DNA of 64,000 bases from Sanderia malayensis (lineage: Eukaryota > Cnidaria > Scyphozoa > Semaeostomeae > Pelagiidae). Below the pieces are notes generated by a model. It had not been told where the DNA came from and made no database searches. It saw only the letters and a program-made list of their open reading frames with translations. Every line of letters starts with the position of its first letter. Position 1 is the first letter of the stretch. This document shows positions 50,442 through 63,300 of this stretch, piece by piece. The stretch spans positions 2,643,563 through 2,707,562 of the forward strand of contig RQOL01000658.1 of the NCBI GenBank assembly GCA_013076295.1, given 5' to 3'. A program made the translations under genes and the position numbers.

Positions 50442-53004
50442 GTAGCTGGATTAATTCTGTTGCCACTTACACTTATTATTAGGTCCTGTCAAGATATGTC
50501 ACTTTCACATGTTTTTCCATAGTGTAAATCCCGGGAAAATGACGTCTTGGATAAACTCGTTATGAGGAAAAGGCTTGAAGGAAGTAATTTGACTTCCGCA
50601 ATAAATGTTTTTCCTTGTTTGCAAGTCGATTTTGGTCTATCTTATGAAGTGAACTTGAGGGTGTAATACTTGAGAGCCTATAATAGTTAGTATAGGGGGT
50701 AGAATATTGTAATGTATTAGTTGCACTGCAATATAACTGAGTTTGCCTGAAGAAAGAAGCTTTGCAAATATGTCCGGACAACTTGGTGCCAAACTATTTG
50801 AATTGCTTGAAGTACCCGGCAATGGCGATTGTGCAGATTGTGGACGTTCTGGTAAGAACAATTGCATCTCATATTCATCTCAGATTATGTTTCATTACGT
50901 TTGTTTGATGTGCGAATATTATCTCATCATTTAGTATATTTTATATTTATATTTTTCAAAGATCCACCTCTAAGATGGGCATCATCAAGTCTTGGCATTT
51001 TCCTTTGCATGGATTGCGTTGGTAGTCATCGAGGTCTTGGTGTCAATCATTCTATTACCAAATCAATTGAACTGGATAAATGGACTGAACCTATGTACGA
51101 GGTATACAATTGTCAATGGAGACCATTTATGGAAATAGAACAGCAAAGAAGATGCATTGTTGCCTTCACATCGGACAAGAATAAAGATCACAAAATGCCA
51201 CTAGCATGACTTGGGTTGCAGTTACGAGTTTTAATATATCTATCTTTTATTGTAGTTTATGGCCTCAATGGGTAACGTGAAATCCAATGCTATTTGGGCG
51301 AAGAAAGTTCCAATTTGCTGGAGAAAGCCAACACCAGAAGACCATGATCTTGAATTTTATGTAGAAGAATGGATCAGAGCCAAGTATGAACGAAGAGAGT
51401 TCAGAGAAGACAACGAAAAAGAATTAGTCTATTGTTCTGGTATGTATTGTTCTGTTTTGTACTTTTCTCATATACATGGCACAGTCTATGTGAGGGCTTT
51501 AGGGCCCTCGAAATCAGCACCTATGATAGTAAGTTCTGGTATGCTTGGTATTTCCACTCAATTAGGTTATTGAAACTTGAGCTACATTTAGTGGTTTAGT
51601 GGTTTATTTCTGTTGAGTGTAAATGATTGGTTTTAGGTGAAAAATTTGGATTTCTCCACAAGAAGGAAAGACATGCAAATAAATGGAATCCAAGATATTT
51701 TAGACTCTCTGCTGAGACCCACTCTCTTTGCTATTATAAGAAAAAAGAGGTCAGAAGTTATTGCTTTGTATTAAATATAAAAACTATTGAATCTTTTTGA
51801 CGAAAATAACCAATCTTCTTGTTGTGGGTTGATTTCATATACTAAGCAACCCTCTATTACTTTTGAATCCAGGATTTGAACCCATATAGAAGAATGGATC
51901 TAAGAAATGTTAATGTGAGGCTTTGCAATTTGACCAAAACTGACAAGGCTTTTAGTATGCAAATCTCTGCTCCAGAAGAACAACAAAAGAAAGGGAAGAC
52001 AACTCATCGTTTCATGAGAAATATTTATGTCTATGCTGATACAGGCAGGGTTTGTGCTTTTGATAGTTGAGGGTGTTTGTGCAAAGTATCATCATAATAC
52101 ATGTATATTTATGAATAATCTTAATTAAGCCATTAATTTTTCTATAGGAAATAGTGGAATGGTTCTTAGCTATAAGGGCTGCAAGATTCAAAGTTCTTAA
52201 CCTTGGAGAAACAGATGTTAATGTAAGTATTTAAATTCTAAAGCATCACTTTGTTTTAATCCATATTTAAAGCTTTACTGTTTGTGGAGATTATAACTAA
52301 CCAAATCATCACTCTTTTTGAATAGATTGATAATATATTATCATCAGACTACATCAAAGAAGGATTTTTGAAAAAGAGTGGTCCAAAAGTACATTTCAGT
52401 TTGTTAAACTCGTTCTCTACGTTCTCTACTCGTTCAAACTTGTATGTCCTCGTTTATTTATATTGTTTTGCTTGTGTTTTTTTGAAGGAGAATGATACAT
52501 ATCTACAGCGCTGGATAGCCATTGAACCAAGTAAATTTTCGTATTTCGAGCATAAGCTGGTTAGTATTTCGATTGATTAAAACTTGCCTAAGAATTTGGC
52601 GTTTATTGTTAAACAGTGTTTGCATCTCTGTGTTTATTGTTAAACAGTGTTTGCATCTCTGCTATAAACGATTGTTTTTGTAATTGTATCAGGACTCGGT
52701 GCCTAAAAGTGAAGTAAAGCTAATGGATTCAATCACATCATATAATGTATCTGAAGGAGTTGAAGGGAAGCATCCTGAGGAACCCCATCCATTCATGGTT
52801 TGCACCCCAGAAAGAGTTTTCAATTTTGCAGCTGAAACAGAGAAAGAAATGGAAGAATGGATAAATGCATTTCGTAAAGCAATGGAAATGGAGCCTGTAA
52901 ATAACGACAACGCAAATTGCGTCAGATTGGCATCAGTAACATCAGTTGTTTCACATGTATCTCAAATATCTGCCTCGTCCAGTGATTCAACCTTAAGCAG
53001 TTAA
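49883..53004 (+). CDS. ADAP1: ArfGAP with dual PH domains (centaurin-alpha)
   Basis: Arf GTPase-activating protein that binds phosphoinositides through two PH domains at the plasma membrane. Shared exons are 51256-51439, 51637-51749, 51873-52049, 52148-52222, 52326-52388, 52488-52559 and 52693-53004 (TAA). They are preceded by one of two alternative 5' exon pairs, annotated separately. The shared part begins [20 protein letters not shown] and continues [13 protein letters not shown] (end of ArfGAP). PH1 follows ([20 protein letters not shown] ... [14 protein letters not shown]), then PH2 ([19 protein letters not shown] ... [16 protein letters not shown]). Order and spacing match human ADAP1/ADAP2. 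The symbol is for the family; which paralogue cannot be told. Confidence 0.9.
50770..51101 (+). CDS. ADAP alternative 5' exon pair 2 (first half of ArfGAP)
   Basis: Exon 1b 50770-50851 (82 nt) encodes [20 protein letters not shown] and CADCGRS. Exon 2b 50962-51101 (140 nt) encodes [20 protein letters not shown] and [20 protein letters not shown]. Exon lengths, phases and 18-residue spacer between the cysteine pairs equal those of pair 1. It also ends in phase 0 (GAG|GTATAC). The N-terminus is the more ADAP-like of the two. Confidence 0.85.
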
Positions 53005-53691
53005 GTTTTGAACCTGAAGCGGCTTGATACTGATTTATTTTAATCGTTTTTCTAGCCCATCCTATTAAACATAGCCAAATTGATTTACTAACACTTGAAG
53101 AATTATACATTGCTTATTCTTTGTCCTTGGAATTTCAATCATGTTGATGCTGAGACCCCTTTTATCTAAAATATCAATTTACGATTTAGAAACGTTTATG
53201 CCTACAAAGTTTTCTTAATAGAAAAGCTTGCAATGATCGATCATTGTTAGTGCATTTGTTATATTCTGCACTCTAAGATTATTATTAACATTTTTATGGC
53301 ATGTAAAATTTACAAGGGTAAACGTTTATGGATATTTTTCTGTTTTTTATTTCATGTCTTTTTAATTACTTTGGTTATTCAAAGGATGGAATCGGTTATT
53401 ATTTTCTTAGCTTTGAAGCTCTGGTTAGCGTTTTTGTGTAAAAGTGGAAAGGGGTCTGGAATGGATCGGTCGTAGTTGAATTTCGCGCCTTTTTAATATT
53501 TCGATTCGTCATTGTATTACGATAAAAAAGTAAACCAATTAATTTTTTGTTTGGATAATATAATTTTATCTATCGTTTCTTTATATTTCAGTATCATTTA
53601 TTGCATGTCTTCCTTCTTTCACTGAATAGTTGTGATCCTGAGCGTCTTGCTTTATCCAGCAAAGGATAATCATTAAGAGAGCAGGAACAAA

Positions 53692-56492
53692 ATGAGCAGA
53701 AGTTATTTTCAAAATAATTTTGGCTCCGATGTGAAATGGCCAGATGGTTCTTTGACGGGAAACTCAAACATTTCGAAGCAGAACAGGGAATATATTGCTG
53801 AATTAGATAGTGGTGTAATGAAAGGAGTGAGTTCTTCTAATTTCATTCTTGTTACATAATCACATGCTAGAGTTGTTTATTGTTAATTTGAATTTTTGCG
53901 CAATGAATTCTCTTTTAGTTCATTGCAGGAATTATAATTGCAAAACAAGACCCAAGGTCATTTATTGATAGGAAATGGAAAGGTATCAGTGACAGATATT
54001 ATCAATTCAACTTCCATTATTCTAATAAAAGATAGCCTATTGGTTTTTCTTTGTCAATTTTGTTTTAGATCCTAACCAACTGCGTTGGCAACTAAAGTTT
54101 ACAATCAGAGACTCCATAAATGATTTTATTAATGTTTGTTGTTGGGGTGGAGATGCATTTGTCAACGATTTATCAAGATCTTATAAGATTGGAGATATTG
54201 GTGAGTCAAGTTTGTCTTTTATCTTATACTTTGCTGAAAGCTGTTCCAGCTAAACAGATTAGTCTTACGCCTACTTATATTCTCTTCTTTTCGCTTGGAT
54301 GATTTTCTATCAATGAGGTGAATGAAAATGGTTTTTTAGTCAAAATCGAGAATGGGTTGGTACAGAAAAAACTAAACACAGAAGCTGAATTAAAATATAA
54401 TCCGTCTACTCCAAGGTGAGAATTTTAAATTTATTTTGTTGAGCGCTGATTTAAGGGTGTTATCTCTGGAGAAAGAACAAAAGGGTTGGTTGATGGGGTG
54501 AGAGAAACAGACCCACTCTGACTTATTAAATTTGTTTCTTTTTCAGTGAATTCAATATCACATTAAATGAAGCTCATACAATTATTCAACATTATGATCA
54601 AAATGAAGCGAGAGAATTTCATGAAATTGCATTTTTACCCACAAAGGATACTAATGATTATTACACTCTATCCGATATTATTGCAAATGGTCAAAATTTA
54701 AATGGAACTCATATCAATATATTAGCTGCTTTGAGAAACGTACGCATGTATTATACACATATTTTACTTTCCTTTGATTTCATCTATTTGGTTATTGCAT
54801 TAAATTAAGGTCGATTGTTGTTTATTTTAATATTCCTTGTTTTTTCAAGGCGGGAGAGGAAAGACATTTCATGAGCAAAAACGGAAAACAAATGCAAAGA
54901 CGTGAATTAAAGATATTTGATCAATCCTGTCCTTCTTTTCCACTTGTCATGTAAATTAATTTTTTTTATCTAACATTAATTGTATATGTTTAATTATGTA
55001 CTTAGAACTATTGATTTATTATTGACATATAATCTTACTATATTTTCCTGCGTCGTTTCATTATAGGTGGGATAAAGAATTGTCCGAATTGGCTGAAACA
55101 TGGAATCCCCAAGAAGTTGGTGTGTATCAATTATGAACGCAATTTACTTTATACTTCCAGACGATCATGTGTCTTATCTTGCTTGAAATTCAGAAAGGAT
55201 AATAGATTTTGCATTGTTTTTAGTTTTTTTCATCGCTGATGTCCACATCCATTTTGACAATTTTAGAAACTGCATGCTAGCAACATGCGATGGCAAAACT
55301 ATAATCATTGTTAACCCAGGTAATTTTTGAAGCCTTCTAAGATGCTGTATTTCACTCCTCCTCACTATCCTAACTACCTATGCACTCTAATACCTTAATA
55401 ATTTGTCATATATCAGATATACCAGAAGCACATCATTTATATAATTACGTGCAAAGTATTGACTTAAAAGATTTTACTAATTCACAAGAAGAAACTGTTG
55501 TAGATAGTAAGTATATTATATATTAATACTGCACTTGTAAGTCATTAAAAGCTACGAAGGGTACGCTGATATTTCCAATTTTGATAATTTATTTATAGTT
55601 GAGAACATTGACGAGACTTTCACAATTGAAGAGATGCAAGAAAAATTTGATAAAAAGGACCCACAATGCTCAGTATTCCATGGAATTGTGAACGCTGCTA
55701 TTACGTACTTTGATATCGATTCTCTTGATGCACTGAAAATTGCTTTGTCCTGCAAATGGTAAGATTCCAAGCATTATCTTTCTATTCCAAGGCAATCATC
55801 CTATACGCCAACACCCCGGGGTCTTTTATTTGCAGAAATGAATTTTTAGGTGGGCGATTTAGTTTGAAATTTCCCTCAAAGGTTGACGTAAAAACAGTTA
55901 ATTATGAAGCCAAATGGCTTTGCATTCGTCTGTTTTAGTGGTTTATGTAAGAAAAGCCTGACAAGCGGCAAATGTTCCAATTTAAATTGTTCATCATACA
56001 ATCAATTGGATGCAGTTGATATTGAAAATGGCAGTACATTAATACCAAAACAACTTGATTTTCGTATCGCATTGAGTGATATTACTGGGGGATTATCTGG
56101 CTTCAGAATACAAGGGAAGGCTGCTGAACAACTTGTTGGATGCAACGTATGCTTGATTTTAATTTAATCTAATTTAATTCAATTTGATTAGTAATCAGGT
56201 TGGATAACACATGCAAAATCCACAATTTGTTTTTATTTTAGGTAACCGAGTTCTTGGCACTTAATGATTATGAGAGAACAGAGTTGAAATGGAGATTTCT
56301 ATTTGAACAATACAAGGTCATCTTTAAGGTATTAAACACATCACAAGAATCTTATCTTTTTTATTATTTATAATCATGTAATGGTAGTAGTGAATTATTC
56401 TGAAATATTTTATATTTTAGTACACTTTGTCAAAAAGAGACAACTTTCCATATCTTGATGTGATTCGAATCACACCATGTGATATCAAGTAA
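53692..56492 (+). CDS. MEIOB: Meiosis-specific OB-domain protein
   Basis: MEIOB is an RPA1-related single-strand DNA binding protein that works with SPATA22 in meiotic recombination. The ATG at 53692 begins MSRSYFQNNFGSDVKWPDGS; exon 1 ends at 53826 and exon 2 continues FIAGIIIAKQDPRSFIDRKW. The DPNQLRWQLKFTIRDSINDF exon, CCWGGDAFVNDLSRSYKIGD and FNITLNEAHTIIQHYD are strongly MEIOB-like. Later exons encode a second OB fold (HIHFDNFRNCMLATCDGKTI) and a third with a cysteine cluster (CKCGLCKKSLTSGKCSNLNC), which looks like the zinc ribbon of the RPA1 OB-C fold. The tail is YLDVIRITPCDIK, TAA 56490-56492. The convergent ATPAF2 stop is 120 bp away. Confidence 0.9.
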
Positions 56493-56612
56493 TGTTCTTC
56501 AGATAGACATGCCAAGTGAAACAAACTGGCCACCTTGTTACTTATAAATAGAGCTGAAATACAACAAAGAGTTGGTTGACGTTCGTTTAACTGTCAAATT
56601 GTTTGGTTGCAA

Positions 56613-58123
56613 TTATTTCCAGGACATATTATTACAAAGATTATAAAATAAAACTCCAGCTGCTAAGCTTGCTTTTTGATTTTCATATTCAACGTCATGA
56701 TGCCATTCAACTTGGCCCCATTTCTGAGTCTACAAAGAAATTAATCGATTAATGTTGGAGAGAATGTTTATTATTGTTATATAGTGCAGAAAATGCCTCA
56801 GAAGTTAAAGTCTTTAACCTGCACATCAATCTCCAGTCGTGATAATCTCAAACCACTTTCAATCAAAATTTCATTTTCCACAATTGCCATTGGAATAATA
56901 AACGATTTTATAGTTTCAACTGCAAATTGCAATCCTGAAATATTTCAATATAAATTATACAGTGGGAAGGAAAGAATGTACAATGTTTCTAAATCCAAAA
57001 ATCAAAATATATTTCTTTTAAATACCTATCAATTGCCAGAAGGATAGCTTTGATAAATGTGAGCTAATAACATCAACTGTTTCATTTGATTGTTGTATAC
57101 CAAATATGTTTGAGCTTGTTAATATTTTAACACCATATCTTTTATCAAACCATTTTAAGATAGGATCCCATTCTTTCATCTGCATTTTTGCCAGTGTCAA
57201 AGATTCCTCTTCTGGAATTCTTGCACTATTTACAAGAAAATGTAGAGCAAATCAGCAAAAAGATGATATGAAATTATATTTGTTGCATTAAAATTTGCAC
57301 GAGGCAATTCATTTTCCATACCACAGAGTATCTGAATGAAGATATGCAATTAGTTCCCCTATGATTTCCTGCTGAGACTTTTTCCGTGGATTATCAATGC
57401 AAGTATTACAAAGAGCTGTCTAAAATTCAAAAAAATAAGAGACAACTTAAATATTTGATAACACAATTACAGTATTACAATGGGAATTGAAATTAATCTT
57501 ACAATATGCATTTTATCAAAACGTATCTGATCACTTTGAAATTGCCATTCTGAAGCCAATATAGCTGCTAATTGTTTAGATGTTGCATATAAATCATTTT
57601 TTAAAGGTGTCTTCACAATTTTTCCATCCAATTGAACAACAAATTTGCCTGGAATTGCAGAATAGAGTGTAAATCAGCATGAAGTTAATTTATTTGCATA
57701 CCTTTGGACTTCTTATGTTATATTCTATGCTGGACCTGTCAACTCGAGATGACTGTAAGACTAAATGCTGGCTGTGTAGGGAAGGGCTGTGTTGTGTGGT
57801 GTGGCTTGCCTGTGATAAAATACAAAACTATCTATACCTTCTGCTGCTTCTTGAATAAACACATCTTTATAAAATCTTTTCTTTCCAACATGGCCAACAG
57901 ATGATATTAACCTTCTAAAGGGTGATTCTGGGGTTCTAAGTGATCGAAATATTGAATGCATTTCAATCACTTTGTTTCCCACGCGCAACACGTGCAACTG
58001 AACGCTTCCATTCCAAAATAAGATGAATATTCGTCTGATTGGTAGCATGTTCGGGGTGAATCTGAATATTTGTCTTCCGTCTAGATGAAGATTCCCAGAC
58101 AATATAAAAAAGCAAGGAAGCAT
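56613..58123 (-). CDS. ATPAF2: F1-ATPase assembly factor 2 (ATP12 family)
   Basis: Mitochondrial chaperone that binds the F1 alpha subunit during ATP synthase assembly. The minus-strand first exon reaches the donor after QEAAEG at 57838. The furthest upstream ATG is 58121-58123; an internal Met at about 58047-58049 (MLPIRRIFILFWNGSVQLHV) is the alternative start and gives a presequence-like N-terminus. Family blocks: KKRFYKDVFIQ, SEWQFQSDQIRFDKMHITAL, CNTCIDNPRKK, MKEWDPILKWFDKRYGVKIL. The last exon (56613-56730 region) encodes QKWGQVEWHHDVEYENQKAS and GVLFYNLC, matching the end of human ATPAF2; the stop is at 56613-56615. It is head-to-head with DHRS7B. Confidence 0.9.
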
Positions 58124-59780
58124 GCTGCCACTGATTGTAATTTTTATTCCAGTTTTGGTAATCTGGTTTGTAAGACATACATTCTGGAAATGTAATAAAA
58201 CATATGACGTTCGTGAAAAGGTGGTTCTTATTACAGGTGCATCTTCTGGTCTTGGGGAAGGTAGGACATTTTGTTTTGTAATAGCTCTTTTGGCTGAACT
58301 GGTTCTTTTTCAAGACTATTAACGTTAACCCACTCTCCTCCCCCCTCCCGCCATCAATAAAATCAATAACCATATTTTAATAGATTGAAGTGATCAATTA
58401 TCAGATTGATCATAGATTGAGCCCAGATAAAACACACATTAATCATAGATTGGTGAGAGATTGATCATAGAGATTGGTCATAGGTTGATCTAATACACAA
58501 ATGCATTATAATTGCAGCATGTGCATGGAAGTTTGCAAAGGCTGGGGCCAAAGTCATTCTTTGTGCCAGAAATATGGACAGATTGCAACGTATTCGGAAT
58601 GAAATTATAAAGCAAGTGGATCAGGTATCAAGCTGCTTGTCATTATTCTTTAGTAGTACAAAGACAAAGGTGAAGAACATACAATAATCATTTTTTATTT
58701 CATTTTATTTCACAGGTAGAAGATCCAAAGTTACTGTATTTGGATTTGAATGTCGAAAGCAATATAAGCAAAATGATGGAGGAAGCATTAAAATTATATG
58801 GTTGCATTGACATTCTCATAAATAATGCAGGAATAAGTTTTAGAGGAGCCGTTCAAGATACAACTATTGATGTTCATAGAAATCTTATGAATGTTAATTA
58901 TTTTGGAGCTGTTGTTCTTACCAGAGGTATTTTAACTATTAGTAAGAATAATTTTGTTTTGTTTTGCAAGCACATTTCTGCCTACATTAGTAGCAGGTGA
59001 TTAAGAGAGTGATGGACTTCACTTTTCAATTATAGCTGTATTGCCATCAATGGTAAACAGAAAAGCTGGGCATATTGTTACTGTGAGCAGTGTACAAGGG
59101 AAGATTGCAATTCCATATAGATCTGCATGTAAGTGAATTTTCAACTTGATAAAATGATAGCATTGTCTTCATCATCAATCCAATGATATCCATTGGAAAT
59201 TATCTTTGTTGCTGATTATGAATTGATTTCTACATTTCCTATTGTTTTATAACCTTTACGCAGCTCATTTTGATTTTTTTAATATACAGATGCTGCCAGT
59301 AAACATGCTTGTGAAGCATTTTTCAATTGCCTCAGGTCTGAAATTGCAGATTCCAATATATTTGTGACTGTTGTAAGTCCTGGATATATTCACACTAATC
59401 TATCATTGAATGCAGTAACATCTGATGGCACTTCATATGGTGGTAGGATATATTTAATTATTTTTATTACTATTCTTATTGCAATGTTGTCACACAATTA
59501 AAACATGGTTTCAGAAATTTTTTTAAAAGTTTTGCATATTAAAACGTGTTTTAATGTTGATTTAGTCCTAGATTCAACAACTGCGAATGGCATGCATCCA
59601 ACTTATGTGGCAGGGCAAATAGTAGACGCAGTGGAGACAAGGCAAGAACAAGTTATATTAGCGGATTTCAAGTCAAATATTGCAATAATACTCAACTGTA
59701 TTTGGTCATCATTGTTTTATAAAATCATGAAAAAAAGAGCGAAAAATGAGAAGGTGAAATTGAAACCAAAGAATGATTGA
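58122..59780 (+). CDS. DHRS7B: SDR-family reductase DHRS7B (acyl/alkyl-DHAP reductase-like)
   Basis: Six exons resolve: 58122-58260, 58518-58624, 58716-58926, 59036-59128, 59290-59442, 59566-59780. They total 918 nt and encode 305 residues (human 325). An N-terminal membrane segment ([17 protein letters not shown]) precedes the Rossmann fold. The NADP site is TGASSGLGE, the structural motif is [12 protein letters not shown], and the catalytic residues are in [10 protein letters not shown] and YAASKHA (Y-x3-K). [15 protein letters not shown] is the family's C-terminal loop. DHRS7B orthologues reduce alkyl/acyl-dihydroxyacetone phosphate in ether-lipid synthesis at the ER or peroxisome. Its 5' end overlaps that of ATPAF2. 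Confidence 0.94.
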
Positions 59781-60345
59781 CGAAGCGCTTCACATTTCAA
59801 TGGACTATATTATTACATTATATCTTTATTATACGCATCACAAACAACATCTCATATTATGTAACGTGACTACTAAATAGTAGATTATTTCAGCACGGGA
59901 AATGCAAATCACAACCAATTACTTATTTTTCAACTCCTTCCTTATTTGTATGAATGATTGACATTTATTTCCGCGTTTTCCTTTATTTCCTGATATCGCA
60001 TTTCTTTTTCTCTTGTGTACTTTGTTGTATCCCAGGATACGCTGTGGTGCGTGGAGGAAATTGTCGAACTCGAAAATGCAATGGCGTAGGCATAATTATA
60101 ACTTTAATGTTTGTTTCACTTCACAGTTGTTTCCATTTAATTAATTAGCATTGTAAACGGTTCAAGGTATGCATCTTTAACCATGGCTATGCATAATCTG
60201 GGATATTAATCGATTGGAATTTATTTCAAGTAAATAAAGACAAATAATACTTCCGATCTCGTATTTTCTGACTGAAGCCAAGACAGAATCTCGCGACATT
60301 AGGCCGCAAAATTTGCAAATCTGAGTTGAAGGAGTTTTTAACGCC
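59781..60345. promoter_or_regulatory. DHRS7B 3' flank and TMC upstream region
   Basis: The 565-bp gap between the two same-strand genes should contain the DHRS7B polyadenylation region and the TMC promoter and 5' UTR. An AATAAA-type signal (AAATAAAGAC near 60232) occurs. No other element is recognisable. Confidence 0.4.
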
Positions 60346-63300
60346 ATGGCGAATTTTGGAAAAGTCAGTCCGGAACATCCAAGTCAAACTGAGATAGAGC
60401 TTGAAAGAATTCGGGGTAATTTTTCATGTTAAACGTTGTTAGTTTAAATTTTGGTTAGAATTAAATTGCCCGACTTTTGTAAAAGTATAAGCGATTAAAG
60501 ATTAATTAAGTAGATAAAACACGAGCATAATTTGGCTATAATTAATTAATCATGCAGTGGTTCCGGCCGCAGTCGACCCGATAAGATAAAATGAGGCTTG
60601 TGAATTTATGTTTAACTTTTATATTTATTTTCCCCTTTCCTACTTGAAGAAGATGATGATCCCGATGAGGTACAAGCCGGCCCATCTCAAATGTTTGATG
60701 ATTTACCAAGCAGAGAATCAAGATCTGCAATGAGTTTTAGAAGAGGCAAAAGTTATATTCGTCATAACATGTCAAATAATGATATGAACAGTGGGGCAAT
60801 GGAAATGATAGATTTGGAAGACAGCTCTCAAGATCCATTAGCAGAATCAAGAAATATTGATAAAATTAGAGCCATGCCAGTACCATTGGCTGAAAGAAGA
60901 TCAGTAAGGTGGGTACTTGGTTCATCTGTCTCTCCTCATTCTGCCCTACCCAACTTTGAATTGTGAATATGACCTGTTGCAATGTTTAACTACACGTGTC
61001 ACACAGTCCAGTGACAACACCAATAACATTGATCCAATGACCTGTTGTTATTGTAAATTCTAAACATTATGTTTTGTTATTTAATTAAGAGTTGAACTAC
61101 ATAGCTAATTTTCTTCATGAATCTTTTGCAGAGATTTACATCACAGGAAAACAGTTGCTTCAAAAAGAGGACTGTCTTGCTGGAAGGCACTAAAGTTGAA
61201 ACTTGGAATGGTAAATTATTTTTTTCATTGTTATAAAATTGGTATTAATTCAATAGGATAGTCAGTGATATTTATTTTTTTAATTTTTAGAAATGGGCTC
61301 TTTTTACGTCAAGAACCAAAGAGTTTTTTTACAATCTTGAACTGTGGCGTGGACATGTGAAGGAAATTGAAGGTTTGTGCTGTTAACAAAACTTGTGGAT
61401 ATCATTTCATTTTGATTTAGGTTGATTTATTTCTTGAATTTAACAATATTTATTTATTTTAGGCAATTTTGGAAATGGTGTCTTATCATACTTCTTGTTT
61501 TTGAAGTCCTTGTTTCTGTTGAATATAATCATATTTGTTCTTGTGTTCAGTTTTTTAACTGTACCACAAATTGCGGCACAGTATGATATATTTGCAGCTG
61601 TGACACCAAATATCACAGTAAACGCAACAGTAGCCCCTTCTCTGAATTCAACAAATTCATCCTCTACTGGGATGACTACTGCAACTAAAAAATCCACTAC
61701 TGATGAAATATTAGATTTCTTTACTGGTCAGGTAAAAAACCTTTTAATATGTATTTTATGCATACAAATAACGTAGTAATTTTAGCATTGGAGTAATTAC
61801 AAATAACGTAGTATTGGAGTATTTCATTCTTTGATTATATTTGCTCAAACAGAGTTTGTTCTTTATTGTAGGGCTACATCAATACCACAGTCATGTTTTA
61901 TAGTAATTATGCCAGTGCCAATTTGAAGAGCAAAGATAATATACTATATAATATGCCTCTTGCATATATGTTGGTTGGAGGAAGCTATTTCATTGTCAGC
62001 CTTTTGTTATTGGTTATGAAGTAAGTCAACTTGTTTTCAGTGATTTACACTCCCTGGTGCTTAACAACTGATATATGTGGGGCAATTTTGAGTTGAATTA
62101 TTACTTAAAGTTGAAGCTTGTAGAACGCCCATGCTGAACAACCAGATTTGTGTAATATCCATTACTGATTTCTGTACAGTGTTTGATAGATAGACTATAG
62201 AACTATTTAGAGCCAAGATATGCAGCTATCTCAAGCCAGATGTTTATAACAAACAGCCCTCAATATTTATTTACATAAGGTTTTGACTACATGGTGATGG
62301 CATGTCATTTATTATATTTTTTATTAATTTAGTTTCTCTCAGGGTTTCTCAGAAAGTATCATTGACAGTGGTGGATTGTTTTATTCCTACTGCAATAAAA
62401 TTTTTGCAAGCTGGGATTATTGTATAACTAATAAAAAGGCAGCTGATTTGAAAAAGAAGAATATCCATCAAGATCTTGAGGTACATAACAGATACACGCT
62501 GTTTTGTTCTTGTTAGTAACAGCTCTTTGCTTGCTTCAATGGGATACAATAATATATTTTATATTTATATTTAGGCTGAACTTGCTGAAGCAAAGAGAAG
62601 AGACCGCGTTCGAAATCGCACAAGGATGAAAAAATGTCAGATTTATTCCCTTCGCATATTTGTTAGTCTAATGGTCCTTGGTTTATTGGGTGGCAGTGTG
62701 TATGCTATCTATCTTTCTGTTGGAGTTTCTATGGTAATTAATTTCCTATGCTATTCTATAAATCATAATTTGTGATGAAATTTTTATTAATATGTTTTAC
62801 TTTTGACTTGTTGTGTTTTAATATATAGGAATATACAGCTGGAAGTGCATTCATTGATGTGTTACGGAGATGGGCTTCTTCACTTACAATTACTGCATTG
62901 AATTTGACGTTGCCTTTAATTTTTGAAGTGTTAACTGAGCTTGAAGACTGGAGTCCTCGTGTTGAAGTTGCCATGAAGCTTTGGAGGTTTAAAGTTATTA
63001 TATTTTAACTTTTTAATTTTGTTTTAATGACCCATTGATAATAGATATGTGTAATGAATAGGATCTAATGTGATCAATCTTGTGTTTTCTTTTATTCTAG
63101 AGCTGTGCTTCTCAAACTTGCTTCTGTTGCTGTTCTTGTAATTGTTCTTTATACAAAGTTCAGTTCACATGCATGTGACCAGGTAGGTAGTTTGTTATAT
63201 AATATGTGTATTCCAATATTGAATTAGCTCTCAATGTGCAATATTGTTATTCTTGTCATTTCTAGTGCTGGGAAAATCAAATTGGAGCACAAATGTATAA

